DNA from: JBHJGS01 sp050331575
GTDB taxonomy: Bacteria > Pseudomonadota > Alphaproteobacteria > Sphingomonadales > Rhodothalassiaceae
Length of the DNA: 15,506 bases
Direction: 5' to 3'
NCBI GenBank assembly: GCA_050331575.1
Contig: JBHJGS010000060.1
Span: forward strand, 1-15,506
Part shown: positions 1-7,116 of the stretch, one piece after another
Layout of the letters: each line of letters begins with the position of its first letter
Position numbering within the stretch: position 1 is the first letter of the stretch
Program-made: the position numbers and the translations under genes
The notes under the pieces: model-generated
The model's database searches: none
What the model saw: the letters and a program-made list of their open reading frames with translations, nothing else
What the model was told of the DNA's origin: nothing

Positions 1-122
1 ACCAGCTCATCGCCAACGGTAAGCCACCAAAGGTCGCCATAACCGCCATCATGCGAAAGCTCATCGTACTCGCAAACGCACTCATTCGAAATCACCGAAA
101 ATGGGCTCCAAAAACCGCTTGA
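1..122 (+). CDS. IS110-family transposase, C-terminal end only (partial)
   Basis: The + frame with codons starting at base 3 is open from the window edge to TGA at 120-122 (39 residues). It reads with the typical C-terminus of IS110-family (DEDD) transposases: the segment GKPPKVAITAIMRKLIVLAN, then a basic stretch, then an ending KWAPKTA. The family uses an N-terminal RuvC-like DEDD domain and a C-terminal Tnp20 domain with a catalytic serine; only the extreme tail after that domain is visible. The upstream part lies outside the window, so completeness and activity cannot be judged. The family assignment rests on recognising this tail and is good. The reading frame is far more protein-like than the alternative minus-strand frames over the same bases. 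Confidence 0.8.
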   Translation, partial: QLIANGKPPKVAITAIMRKLIVLANALIRNHRKWAPKTA

Positions 123-139
123 GAAAAACGGATACTCTA
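1..139 (+). mobile_element. Right-hand end of an IS110-family insertion sequence (boundary approximate)
   Basis: The transposase stop is at 120-122 and the neighbouring minus-strand gene runs out at 137-139. IS110-group elements usually end a short distance after the transposase stop and lack long terminal inverted repeats. The IS end is therefore placed near 137-145, but no inverted repeat or target duplication can be used to fix it. The bridge RNA of IS110-group elements is encoded at the other end, outside this window. Confidence 0.4.
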
Positions 140-643
140 GCTTCTCACGTCGAGGGGCGGTCGAGATAAAGAGGGACCCGGCGGTTTTTCAAGCTGAAGC
201 GTCACACTTGCGATCCCGCCTGTGTGGAAAAGGCGTACTCCCACGCGCGCGATATGGTTGGCTACGGGCAAGTCCGGGAAGGGGTTAAAGAGATACAAGG
301 TTCCACCGGCAGGAATCCGCCTCTGTGGCAAATCCGCCAAAGGACCAGGAAGCCCATTGCTGCCAATTTGGGCGCGTGTCAGGAAATCGCCGTTTGGCGC
401 AAAAGCCCGCAGTTCGAGATAGGTAAGCGAAACAGGCCGGTCGAGGCCGTTGGACAGCTCAAGATCGAAATTGAGCCGGGTTTCCATAAAACGCTGCTCA
501 GCATAAACGGTCACGGGTCTCACGCGGCGCACCGTCACCGCCGGACTTGGCTGTGCTGCGGGTTGGGTTGACGCAGCGACCACGTCTGCGGCCAACAGTG
601 TGGAGGCGAACAAAAACAAAAATACAGCGCGCCGCCGGGTCAT
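137..643 (-). CDS. Secreted protein of unknown function, probably a 3'-truncated gene (M23-peptidase N-domain-like)
   Basis: 168 residues. The N-terminus is a clear Sec signal peptide: MTRRR, a hydrophobic stretch FLFLFASTLLAADVVAA, then a polar mature start. The mature part is a beta-rich domain with the phrases VYAEQRFMETRLNFDLELSN, NGLPGPLADLP and LFNPF. From memory this resembles the N-terminal domain of a group of secreted M23-family metallopeptidases, in which the peptidase domain follows. That domain is absent here: the frame stops at 137, next to the presumed end of the IS110 element, and the last residues (about SLSRPPLDVRS) look unstructured. I infer that the insertion removed the 3' part. 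The start codon has no convincing Shine-Dalgarno sequence. An alternative is a genuine short periplasmic protein. The coding call is good; function is uncertain. Confidence 0.6.
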   Translation of the reverse strand: MTRRRAVFLFLFASTLLAADVVAASTQPAAQPSPAVTVRRVRPVTVYAEQRFMETRLNFDLELSNGLDRPVSLTYLELRAFAPNGDFLTRAQIGSNGLPGPLADLPQRRIPAGGTLYLFNPFPDLPVANHIARVGVRLFHTGGIASVTLQLEKPPGPSLSRPPLDVRS

Positions 644-1012
644 CTCAAACAGGCCAGCTGATTAATGCGAAAAAGGAAACTCTATAATTGCCTAAGCGGA
701 ACCGCCGTATCAACTGTGCCAATGGTTTAAAGCCGCTGTGCCACCAAGATCAGAGGCTCCTGCCTTCCGCATGGCTTTAGTGCAGTATCCGATCAAGTGC
801 GATTGCGATTGATCGGATGACAATGCCCGCCTTCGAAGGCGCAGGCGGGATTGGTTGGCGCTGGCAATGCTTTGGGGTTAGCCGCCGGCTTGACCGGCGG
901 GTCCATCCTGTTGGCGATGCGCTGAGCGCGCCGGCGCAAGCCGAGCCCGTCCAGCGCTTGCGCAGCCGGGCTGGGTGAAAGGCATGCAAGAGCGCGAGGG
1001 GGCCAGGCAGGA
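644..1012. other. Intergenic region with several inverted repeats, no gene
   Basis: No convincing gene is seen. Besides the dispersed palindrome at 777-830, it holds three further inverted repeats. CCCGCC at 826-831 pairs with GGCGGG at 844-849 around a 12-bp perfect palindrome at 829-840. CCGCCGG at 882-888 pairs with CCGGCGG at 894-900 across a 5-nt loop. GCGCAAGC at 934-941 pairs with GCTTGCGC at 956-963. None is followed by a T-run, so none is a convincing intrinsic terminator for pfkB, which ends at 1013, although transcripts from that operon would pass through them. Confidence 0.6.
777..830 (-). repeat. Dispersed palindromic element, copy 1
   Basis: The core is a perfect inverted repeat, ATCCGATCAA (787-796) and TTGATCGGAT (809-818), around a 12-nt loop. 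Read on the minus strand, the whole 54-bp segment aligns base for base with the plus strand at 7063-7116, with about a dozen differences. Its loop is an A-variant of the other copy's GCGATCGCG core. It sits about 180 bp downstream of the end of the carbohydrate operon. Confidence 0.7.
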
Positions 1013-1957
1013 TCAGACCGTGACCACCTGGCCTGTGTCCTGCAGCAAGCGGTCCACATCGGCCTTGCGGCACAATTCGGTGCCGGGGGTGAGCAGGGTG
1101 GCGGTGGCGGTGGCGACGGCCAGGCGCAGGGCGGTGGGCAAATCGTCGCCACGGGTCAGGCCCAGGCAGAGCCCGCCGATGAAGCTGTCGCCCGCGCCGA
1201 TGGCGCTCAACACGCGGATGCCCTGAGGCGGGCGCACGCGCAGCTGCGTGTCCGGCGTCGCCAGGATGGCGCCCTCGGCCCCCTGGGTCACGATCACGGC
1301 CGCGGTGCCATTGGCGGCCACGGTGTCCGCGGCCCAGCGCGCCGCCTGATCCGGCCAGCGCAGCGGGCCGCCAGCCATGGCCGCGGCCTCGTCATGGTTC
1401 AGGCGCAGCAGCCACACCCCGACCTTCAGCGCCTCGGCCACGCCATGGGCGGAATCCAGGATGAAACGGCCGCCGGCCGCGTGCACGCGCTGGGCCGCAC
1501 CGGCCCAATAATCCCGCGCCAGGCCCGGCGGCAGGCTGCCGCTGCCGACCACCAAATCGCCCGCCTGCGCCTCGCCGTCCAGGCAGGCCAGCAGAGCCTC
1601 GCCCTCCATGGCGTGGACCTGGGGCCCGGGCAGCACGAAGCGGAACACGCCGCCATCGGCCTCCTCGCAGACATTGAAGCTCTGGCGCGTCTCCTCCTCG
1701 GTATCGACCCGCAAGGCCGGCACCTGTTCGGCCGCCAAAGCGTGGGTCAGCCGAGCGCCGGAGGAGCCGCCGGCGGCATAGAGCGCAACGGTCTGGCCGC
1801 CCAGCCGGTGGATGACGCGGGAGACATTGATGCCGCCGCCGCCGGCGTCAAAGCGGGGGGCGCTGCAGCGCAGCTTGGGCCCGCTCGTGACCGTTTTGGT
1901 GGTCGTCCAGATGTCCAGCGCGGCATTGGGCGTCAGCGTCAGCGTGCGTTCGGCCAT
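1013..1957 (-). CDS. pfkB: 6-phosphofructokinase, PfkB (ribokinase-family) type
   Basis: 314 residues, the usual length. It phosphorylates fructose 6-phosphate to fructose 1,6-bisphosphate with ATP in the cytoplasm. The N-terminus follows E. coli Pfk-2 closely: LTLTPNAALD, then KLRCSAPRFDAGGGGINVSR, the substrate-binding GGGGIN motif of PfkB sugar kinases. Near the C-terminus is GAGDSF with the catalytic base Asp257, in the anion-hole motif of the family. The expected KPN motif is replaced by RLN, a mild variation. It starts 4 bp after the ppsA stop with no strong Shine-Dalgarno sequence, so translation is probably coupled. It is the last gene of the GH65-ppsA-pfkB operon. A tagatose-6-phosphate or 1-phosphofructokinase role cannot be excluded, but similarity to Pfk-2 is the closest I recognise. 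Confidence 0.85.
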   Translation of the reverse strand: MAERTLTLTPNAALDIWTTTKTVTSGPKLRCSAPRFDAGGGGINVSRVIHRLGGQTVALYAAGGSSGARLTHALAAEQVPALRVDTEEETRQSFNVCEEADGGVFRFVLPGPQVHAMEGEALLACLDGEAQAGDLVVGSGSLPPGLARDYWAGAAQRVHAAGGRFILDSAHGVAEALKVGVWLLRLNHDEAAAMAGGPLRWPDQAARWAADTVAANGTAAVIVTQGAEGAILATPDTQLRVRPPQGIRVLSAIGAGDSFIGGLCLGLTRGDDLPTALRLAVATATATLLTPGTELCRKADVDRLLQDTGQVVTV

Positions 1958-1961
1958 GCCG

Positions 1962-4337
1962 CTAGCGGCGCTCGCTCGCCGCTTCCGCCGCGGCGATCTG
2001 TTTTTTCACACGCAGAAAGCTGTCCGGCGTCACCGAAATGGAATCGATGCCGTGCTCGATCAGGAAGCGCGCGAAATCCGGATGGTCGCTGGGCGCCTGG
2101 CCGCAGATGCCGGTATGGGTGCCGGTGCGCTGCGCGCTGGCCAGCAAATCGGCGATGGTGCCCTTGACCGCGGGATGGCGCTCATCGAACAGGCCGCTGA
2201 GGCGGTCGCTGTCCCGATCCACGCCGAGCACCAGCTGGGTCAGATCGTTGGAGCCGATGGAAAAGCCGTCGAAGCGCTTGGCGAACTCCTCCGCCAGGCG
2301 GATATTGGACGGCAGTTCGGCCATGACATAGACCTCCAGGCCCGCCTCACCGCGCGTCAGGCCGTGCTTGGCCATTTCCTCCAGAACCTTGTCGGCCTCT
2401 TCCGGGGTCCGGCAGAACGGGATCATCATGACAATATTGGTCATGCCGATCTGTTCGCGCGCGCGCCGGATCGCCTGGCATTCCAGGGCGAAGCCCTCGC
2501 GATAGTCGGGGTGGTAATAGCGCGACGCGCCGCGCCAGCCCAGCATGGGGTTTTCCTCATGCGGTTCGAAGCCGCGACCGCCCAACAGATCGGCATATTC
2601 ATTGGTCTTGAAGTCGCTCATGCGCACGATCACCGGATTGGGGAAGTGCGCCGAGGCGATGCGGGCGAGCCCGCGCGCCAGCCGGTCGATGAAATATTCC
2701 GCCTTGCTGGCATAGGCCTGGGTCAGCGCCTCGATCTCGGCGCGCACCGCGGTGTCCTGAACCGCGTCGAAGCGGACCAGCGCCATGGGATGCACGCGGA
2801 TATGGTTGGAAATGATGAATTCCATCCGGGCCAGGCCGACCCCATCGGCGGGCAGGCGCCACCAGCGAAAGGCCGCGGCGGGGTTGGCCAGATTGATCAT
2901 CGCCTTGGCCCGGGTAGCGGGGATCTCCCTCAGGTCGATGTCTTCGACATGGAAATCCGCGATGCCGGCATAGACCCGGCCCTCATCCCCCTCCGCGCAG
3001 GACACGGTGATGGCCTGGCCGGGCTGCAGCTTGGTGGTGGCGTCGCCGGCGCCGACGATGGCGGGCAGGCCCAACTCGCGGCTGACGATGGCGGCATGGC
3101 TGGTGCGCCCGCCATGATCGGTGACGATGGCGGCGGCCCGCTTCATGATCGGCACCCAGTCCGGATCGGTCATGCCGGTGACCAGCACCGCGCGATCCTC
3201 GAATTGGTCGATCTGGTCAGCGCTTTCCAGCCGGCACACCTTTCCCGCGGCGATCGCCGAGCCGATCGACAGGCCCTCGACCAACAGCTCGCCATGGCTT
3301 TCCAGCTCATAGGAGCGCAGCTCGCCCGCGTCGCGGCGGGACTGCACGGTCTCCGGCCTGGCCTGGACGATGAACAGCTCGCCGGTCTCGCCGTCCTTGG
3401 CCCATTCCATGTCCATCGGCTGGCCGTAATGCTGCTCGATCGCCACCGCCCAGCGGGCCAGCACCAGGATCTCCTCATCGCTTAGGGTGAAGCGGCGGCG
3501 CTCCTCGTCGCTGGTGTCGACCAGCGCGGTGGAGCCCTGATCGGCGTAGATCATCTTCTCGCGCTTGGCGCCCAGGGCCTTTTCGGTGATCGGCACCAGC
3601 CCGTCTTGGTCCAGCAGCGGCTTGAACACCTGAAACTCGTCCGGGTCGACCTGGCCCTGCACCACGGTTTCGCCCAAGCCCCAGGCGCCGGTGATCAGCA
3701 CCGAGCGGGGAAAGCCGGTCTCGGTATCGATGGAGAACATCACCCCGGAGGAGGCGAGATCAGAGCGGACCATGCGCTGCACGCCCACGCTCAAGGCCAC
3801 CTGCATATGATGGAAGCCGTGATTTTCGCGATAGGCGATGGCGCGATCGGTGAACAGGGAGGCGTAGCAGCGCTTCACCGCGTCCATCAGCGCGTCGCGT
3901 CCAATAATGTTCAGGAAGGTCTCCAACTGGCCGGCGAAGCTGGCCTCGGGCAGATCCTCCGCCGTGGCACTGGAACGCACGGCCACGCGCGCCGGCTCGT
4001 CCGCGGCCATGGCGTCATAAGCCTGTTCGATCGCACGGGCCAGCGCCTCGGGAATGGTCGCCTGCAAGATCAAGCCGCGCACCCGCTCGCCGACGCTGTG
4101 CAAATTGCTCAGATCCTTGGTCAGCTGGCCGATCACCTCGGTCAGCGGGCCGCGCAGATCATTCGCGTCCAGGAAGGTCCAATAGGCCGCGGCGGTGGTG
4201 GCGAAGCCGCCGGGCACGCGAATGCCCTTTTCGGCCAGCTGGCCGATCATCTCGCCCAGGGACGAATTCTTGCCGCCCACGCGGGCGCCGTCGCGCCGGC
4301 GCAAATCGGCCAGGGCGACCACCAGCTCCTCGCTCAT
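1962..4337 (-). CDS. ppsA: Phosphoenolpyruvate synthase (pyruvate, water dikinase)
   Basis: 791 residues, practically identical in length to E. coli PpsA. It converts pyruvate, ATP and water to PEP, AMP and phosphate, the first gluconeogenic step from pyruvate. Three domains are visible. An N-terminal ATP-grasp-type nucleotide domain (about 1-345) begins GGKNSSLGEM. The swivelling phosphohistidine domain has GGRTSHAAIVSRELGLPAIV with the phosphorylated His414. The C-terminal TIM barrel ends with GICGQAPSDHPDFARFLIEHG, in which Cys745 is the expected acid/base residue. All key motifs are intact. The ATG overlaps the stop of the upstream GH65 gene in an ATGA arrangement (4334-4337), a sign of translational coupling, and pfkB follows 4 bp after its stop. 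PEP synthases are commonly regulated by a DUF299-type kinase/phosphatase; none is present here. Confidence 0.96.
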   Translation of the reverse strand: MSEELVVALADLRRRDGARVGGKNSSLGEMIGQLAEKGIRVPGGFATTAAAYWTFLDANDLRGPLTEVIGQLTKDLSNLHSVGERVRGLILQATIPEALARAIEQAYDAMAADEPARVAVRSSATAEDLPEASFAGQLETFLNIIGRDALMDAVKRCYASLFTDRAIAYRENHGFHHMQVALSVGVQRMVRSDLASSGVMFSIDTETGFPRSVLITGAWGLGETVVQGQVDPDEFQVFKPLLDQDGLVPITEKALGAKREKMIYADQGSTALVDTSDEERRRFTLSDEEILVLARWAVAIEQHYGQPMDMEWAKDGETGELFIVQARPETVQSRRDAGELRSYELESHGELLVEGLSIGSAIAAGKVCRLESADQIDQFEDRAVLVTGMTDPDWVPIMKRAAAIVTDHGGRTSHAAIVSRELGLPAIVGAGDATTKLQPGQAITVSCAEGDEGRVYAGIADFHVEDIDLREIPATRAKAMINLANPAAAFRWWRLPADGVGLARMEFIISNHIRVHPMALVRFDAVQDTAVRAEIEALTQAYASKAEYFIDRLARGLARIASAHFPNPVIVRMSDFKTNEYADLLGGRGFEPHEENPMLGWRGASRYYHPDYREGFALECQAIRRAREQIGMTNIVMMIPFCRTPEEADKVLEEMAKHGLTRGEAGLEVYVMAELPSNIRLAEEFAKRFDGFSIGSNDLTQLVLGVDRDSDRLSGLFDERHPAVKGTIADLLASAQRTGTHTGICGQAPSDHPDFARFLIEHGIDSISVTPDSFLRVKKQIAAAEAASERR

Positions 4338-6835
4338 ACCGTCGGTGCCTCCATTTCTTCGGTTGGGGACGTCAGCCGGGCGCGCTCCTGCTCCTCAACC
4401 CGCTCGGCGCGGTCGGGTTTGTGTTCGCGCACCAGGGGAAAGGTGAAGCATTGCCCGGGCGAGATTTCTCGGGAATGGCCGCGATAGGCGATGGTCACCG
4501 GCTGCGCGGTCATGACATGGCTTTCCACGGTCAGGCAGTCCTGGGTCACAGTCACGTCCAGCACCTGGTGGCGGTAGCGGATCGTCGCCTTCAGCGAGCG
4601 CACCTCATCGGGCAGGCGCGGATTGAACATCAGAACGCCGGACCCCACTTCGATGCCGGTATAACAACGCTGGATCAGGTCGACGGTGCCGGCCATGGCG
4701 CCCAGATGGATGCCCTCCGGCGTGGTGCCGCCCTGAATATCGGAGAAGTCCGCGTCCAGTGCCTGCAGGGCCAACTGCCAAGAGCGCTGCCGGTCCGACC
4801 GCGCCAGCACCCAGGCATGGGTGATCCAGCTTAAGGTCGAGCCGTGTGAGGTGCGGTGCATATAATAGCGGATATTGTCGAAGATCAGATCCGGCGTGAA
4901 GGCATAACCCAGCCGGTCGAACAGCTGCTCGATCTCCTCCCGGCTGAACAGATAGAAGATCATCAACAGATCGGCCTGTTTGGAGACCTTGTAGTTGTTC
5001 GGATCATCCTGTTCGGCATCCAGGATCCGGTCAAGCCGCTGCAGATCGGGATATTTCCGCCGGTATTTGTCCCAATCGAATTCCTTCAGATCGCCATAGC
5101 CGTCAAACTGGCTGATAATGGTGCCATCGTGAAACGGGATCACCAGATTGCAGCTGATCTCGTGCCATAATTGCAATTCCGCATCGTCCAGCCCCAGATG
5201 CTCGCGCAGCCGCCGGCGCTCCGCCCCCGGCAGCAGGTCCAGCACATCGGGCACGCGCGACAACAGCCAGGCGACCAGAAAATTGGTATAGGCATTATTG
5301 TCGATGCCGCCTTCGGTGCGGGCGTCGGTCCCGGGATAGGCGGTGTGGAACTCGTCCGGTCCCATGACGCGGCGGATGACATAGCGGCCGTCGGCGCGCT
5401 TCTCTGCGATGCTGGCCCAGAAGCGGGCGATCTCGCAGAACAGTTCGGCGCCGTAATCCTTGAGGAATTCGCGGTCGTCCGTTGCCTCGTAATAGGACCA
5501 TATATTGTAGCAGATCGCCGCACCCACATGATGCTGGCGCCAGCTATTGTCCGCAATCCATTGGCCTGACATCGGGTTCAGGTGGATGCGCTGGCTTTCC
5601 TCCCGGCCGTTCGAGCCGCTCTGCCATGGGAACATGGCGCCGGCATAGCCGGCCTCCTGGGCCATGCGCCGCGCCTCGTCCAGGCGGCGATAGCGGTAGC
5701 GCAGCAGCGCGCGGGTCAACACCGGCATGCGCAGGGTCAGAAACGGGAAGATGAACAGTTCGTCCCACATGATATGGCCGCGATAGGCCTCACCATGCCA
5801 GCCCCGTGGCGGCACGCCCACATCCATATCGATGCTGTGCAGGGAGGCGGTCTGCAGCAGGTGGAAGATGTGCAGCCGCAGCTTCAGTTGCGCGCCATGA
5901 TTGCTGGTGCTGTCAATCTGGATGTCGCACTGCTCCCAATGATGCTCCCAGGCGCGCGCATGGGCTTCGTGCAGGCGGTCGAACCCGCGCGCGTGTCGCA
6001 CCTTTTCCACCGCGTCGGTCAGCGGTTCGGCGATCGCCCGATCCCGGCTGTTGTAGTAGGACGCGATCTTCTCGATATGCACCGGTCGGCCTTCCTGAAC
6101 CTCGGCCTGGAAGATCTGTTCGGCATGGGAGTCGGAGGTGTCCGCACTGGCCGGCGTGACCGGGATGCCGTCATTGCTGACAAGGGTGCGCGTGGCCAGG
6201 GCGACCTCGCGCCGGCACTGCACCATGCGGCTGCGCAGGGACAAGATGCCGTCCGGTCCGGCCTTGGTGAAGTCGGTCTGCATATGCTTGCCGTTCAGCG
6301 CGCGATAGCGCTTGACCCCCCAGTTGATGACGCCGCCGTCGATGGCGGAGCGAATGCGCAGGCGGCCGGAGAAATTCTCCGGCGTCGCGATCACCTTCAG
6401 CCCGGCGAGATGCGCGTCATCCTGGGAGACGAAGCGGATCTCCTCCCACCGGATGACCCGGCCCTGATCGTCCCGCAGGCGCAGGTGCCGGGTCAGGGTG
6501 CCGGTGCGCAGGTCCAACTGTTGGCGACAGTCCAGCCATGTCACCGTGTCCGGGCGCAGCCACGGGCCGTCCTCAATGGCCAGCACCAGCGGCAGCCAGT
6601 TCGGCAGATTGACCAGATCCTCGTTTTCGATCTCCTGACCTTCGATCTCGCTGACCAGGCGATTGTACCCGCCGGCCAGATAGGTCCCCGGATAATGCAC
6701 GTCATCTGCGACCGCATCGGGTGCGGCGGCGCGTGAGACAATATAGCCATTGCCCAAGGCACACAGAACTTCCCGGCGGCCTTCATTCTCTGGTGTGCAG
6801 TCGTCGAAGCTCAACACCCATTCAGTCATGGACAC
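4334..6835 (-). CDS. Glycoside hydrolase family 65 protein, probable alpha-disaccharide phosphorylase (trehalose/kojibiose/maltose type)
   Basis: 833 residues from a GTG at 6835, or 831 from ATG at 6829. The GTG is preferred because GGGGGAG lies 6 nt upstream of it but 12 nt from the ATG. GH65 layout: an N-terminal beta-sandwich (about 1-275) with ALGNGY near its start, a linker, an (alpha/alpha)6 barrel (about 335-705), and a C-terminal beta domain containing GSGVLMFNPRLP. The barrel carries VMGPDEFH, whose Glu495 matches the general acid, and RTSHGSTLS, whose Ser/Thr and His664 match the phosphate-binding loop of GH65 phosphorylases. Phosphorolysis would give beta-glucose 1-phosphate plus glucose or a phosphorylated sugar. 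Substrate specificity cannot be read from sequence. The expected partner beta-phosphoglucomutase is not in the window. It is the first gene of the operon and overlaps ppsA by 4 bp. Confidence 0.88.
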   Translation of the reverse strand: MSMTEWVLSFDDCTPENEGRREVLCALGNGYIVSRAAAPDAVADDVHYPGTYLAGGYNRLVSEIEGQEIENEDLVNLPNWLPLVLAIEDGPWLRPDTVTWLDCRQQLDLRTGTLTRHLRLRDDQGRVIRWEEIRFVSQDDAHLAGLKVIATPENFSGRLRIRSAIDGGVINWGVKRYRALNGKHMQTDFTKAGPDGILSLRSRMVQCRREVALATRTLVSNDGIPVTPASADTSDSHAEQIFQAEVQEGRPVHIEKIASYYNSRDRAIAEPLTDAVEKVRHARGFDRLHEAHARAWEHHWEQCDIQIDSTSNHGAQLKLRLHIFHLLQTASLHSIDMDVGVPPRGWHGEAYRGHIMWDELFIFPFLTLRMPVLTRALLRYRYRRLDEARRMAQEAGYAGAMFPWQSGSNGREESQRIHLNPMSGQWIADNSWRQHHVGAAICYNIWSYYEATDDREFLKDYGAELFCEIARFWASIAEKRADGRYVIRRVMGPDEFHTAYPGTDARTEGGIDNNAYTNFLVAWLLSRVPDVLDLLPGAERRRLREHLGLDDAELQLWHEISCNLVIPFHDGTIISQFDGYGDLKEFDWDKYRRKYPDLQRLDRILDAEQDDPNNYKVSKQADLLMIFYLFSREEIEQLFDRLGYAFTPDLIFDNIRYYMHRTSHGSTLSWITHAWVLARSDRQRSWQLALQALDADFSDIQGGTTPEGIHLGAMAGTVDLIQRCYTGIEVGSGVLMFNPRLPDEVRSLKATIRYRHQVLDVTVTQDCLTVESHVMTAQPVTIAYRGHSREISPGQCFTFPLVREHKPDRAERVEEQERARLTSPTEEMEAPTV

Positions 6836-6841
6836 AGATTT

Positions 6842-6848
6842 CTCCCCC
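6842..6848 (-). promoter_or_regulatory. Ribosome binding site that favours the GTG start of the GH65 gene
   Basis: On the minus strand GGGGGAG occupies 6848-6842. Its GGAG end is 6 nt from GTG at 6835-6833 and 12 nt from ATG at 6829-6827. The reading frame stays open to an ATG at 6994, but that extension is low-complexity and has no supporting ribosome binding site. Confidence 0.5.
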
Positions 6849-6976
6849 TTCACCTTTGGCGGCGGCTGGCCGCTGGCGGAACGATGCCAAGGCCCGCGCG
6901 TTGCCGCAAGCCGCATCGTCACGCAAGCGCCCTCTATGATTGTATGTCTTTTTTGAGACTGGTGTGTGACGCCGGG

Positions 6977-7021
6977 GGGGCCGGCCTTGTGCACGCGACA
7001 GCTCAGGGTAGGGCCGGCCCC
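6977..7021. repeat. Strong GC-rich inverted repeat in the GH65/S8 intergenic region
   Basis: GGGGCCGGCC (6977-6986) pairs perfectly with GGCCGGCCCC (7012-7021) across a 25-nt loop. It lies between the S8 protease stop and the GH65 start, both on the minus strand. It has no T-run, so intrinsic termination is doubtful. A TACAAT hexamer at 6944-6939 on the minus strand could be a -10 box for the GH65 operon, but I see no matching -35 box. Confidence 0.5.
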
Positions 7022-7062
7022 GCCTCTGGCTGGCAGGACCGGATGTTGCTTGCTGGCTGGAA

Positions 7063-7116
7063 GCCGGGCATGATCATCCGACCAATCGCGATCGCGCTTG
7101 GTCGGTTCATGCCCTA
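7063..7116 (+). repeat. Dispersed palindromic element, copy 2, abutting the S8 protease stop codon
   Basis: This is a two-tier perfect hairpin. GGGCATGA (7066-7073) pairs with TCATGCCC (7107-7114), and inside it CCGACCAA (7078-7085) pairs with TTGGTCGG (7098-7105) around a 12-nt loop. It aligns with the minus strand of 777-830. The hairpin shares its last base with the protease stop codon, so any transcript of that gene ends its coding part directly at this structure. It may stabilise or end the mRNA, although no T-run follows. Confidence 0.7.

Noticed and set aside
777..1073. 98-residue minus-strand frame overlapping the end of pfkB
   Set aside because: It begins inside pfkB in another frame, has low-complexity composition, and ends in the palindromic repeat. 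Its C-terminal peptide resembles that of a frame at 6884-7117 only because both cross the same DNA repeat.
1812..3485. 557-codon open frame on the plus strand across ppsA and pfkB
   Set aside because: It is antisense to two certain genes, and its composition (Gly/Ala/Gln/His-rich, no domain) is that of a GC-rich shadow frame.
5582..6736. 384-codon open frame on the plus strand inside the GH65 gene
   Set aside because: Antisense shadow of a well-supported enzyme, with no ribosome binding site and no recognisable domain.
6836..6994. N-terminal extension of the GH65 protein to an ATG at 6994
   Set aside because: The extra residues have no family similarity and no ribosome binding site. The GGGGGAG site at 6842-6848 points to a start at 6835 or 6829.
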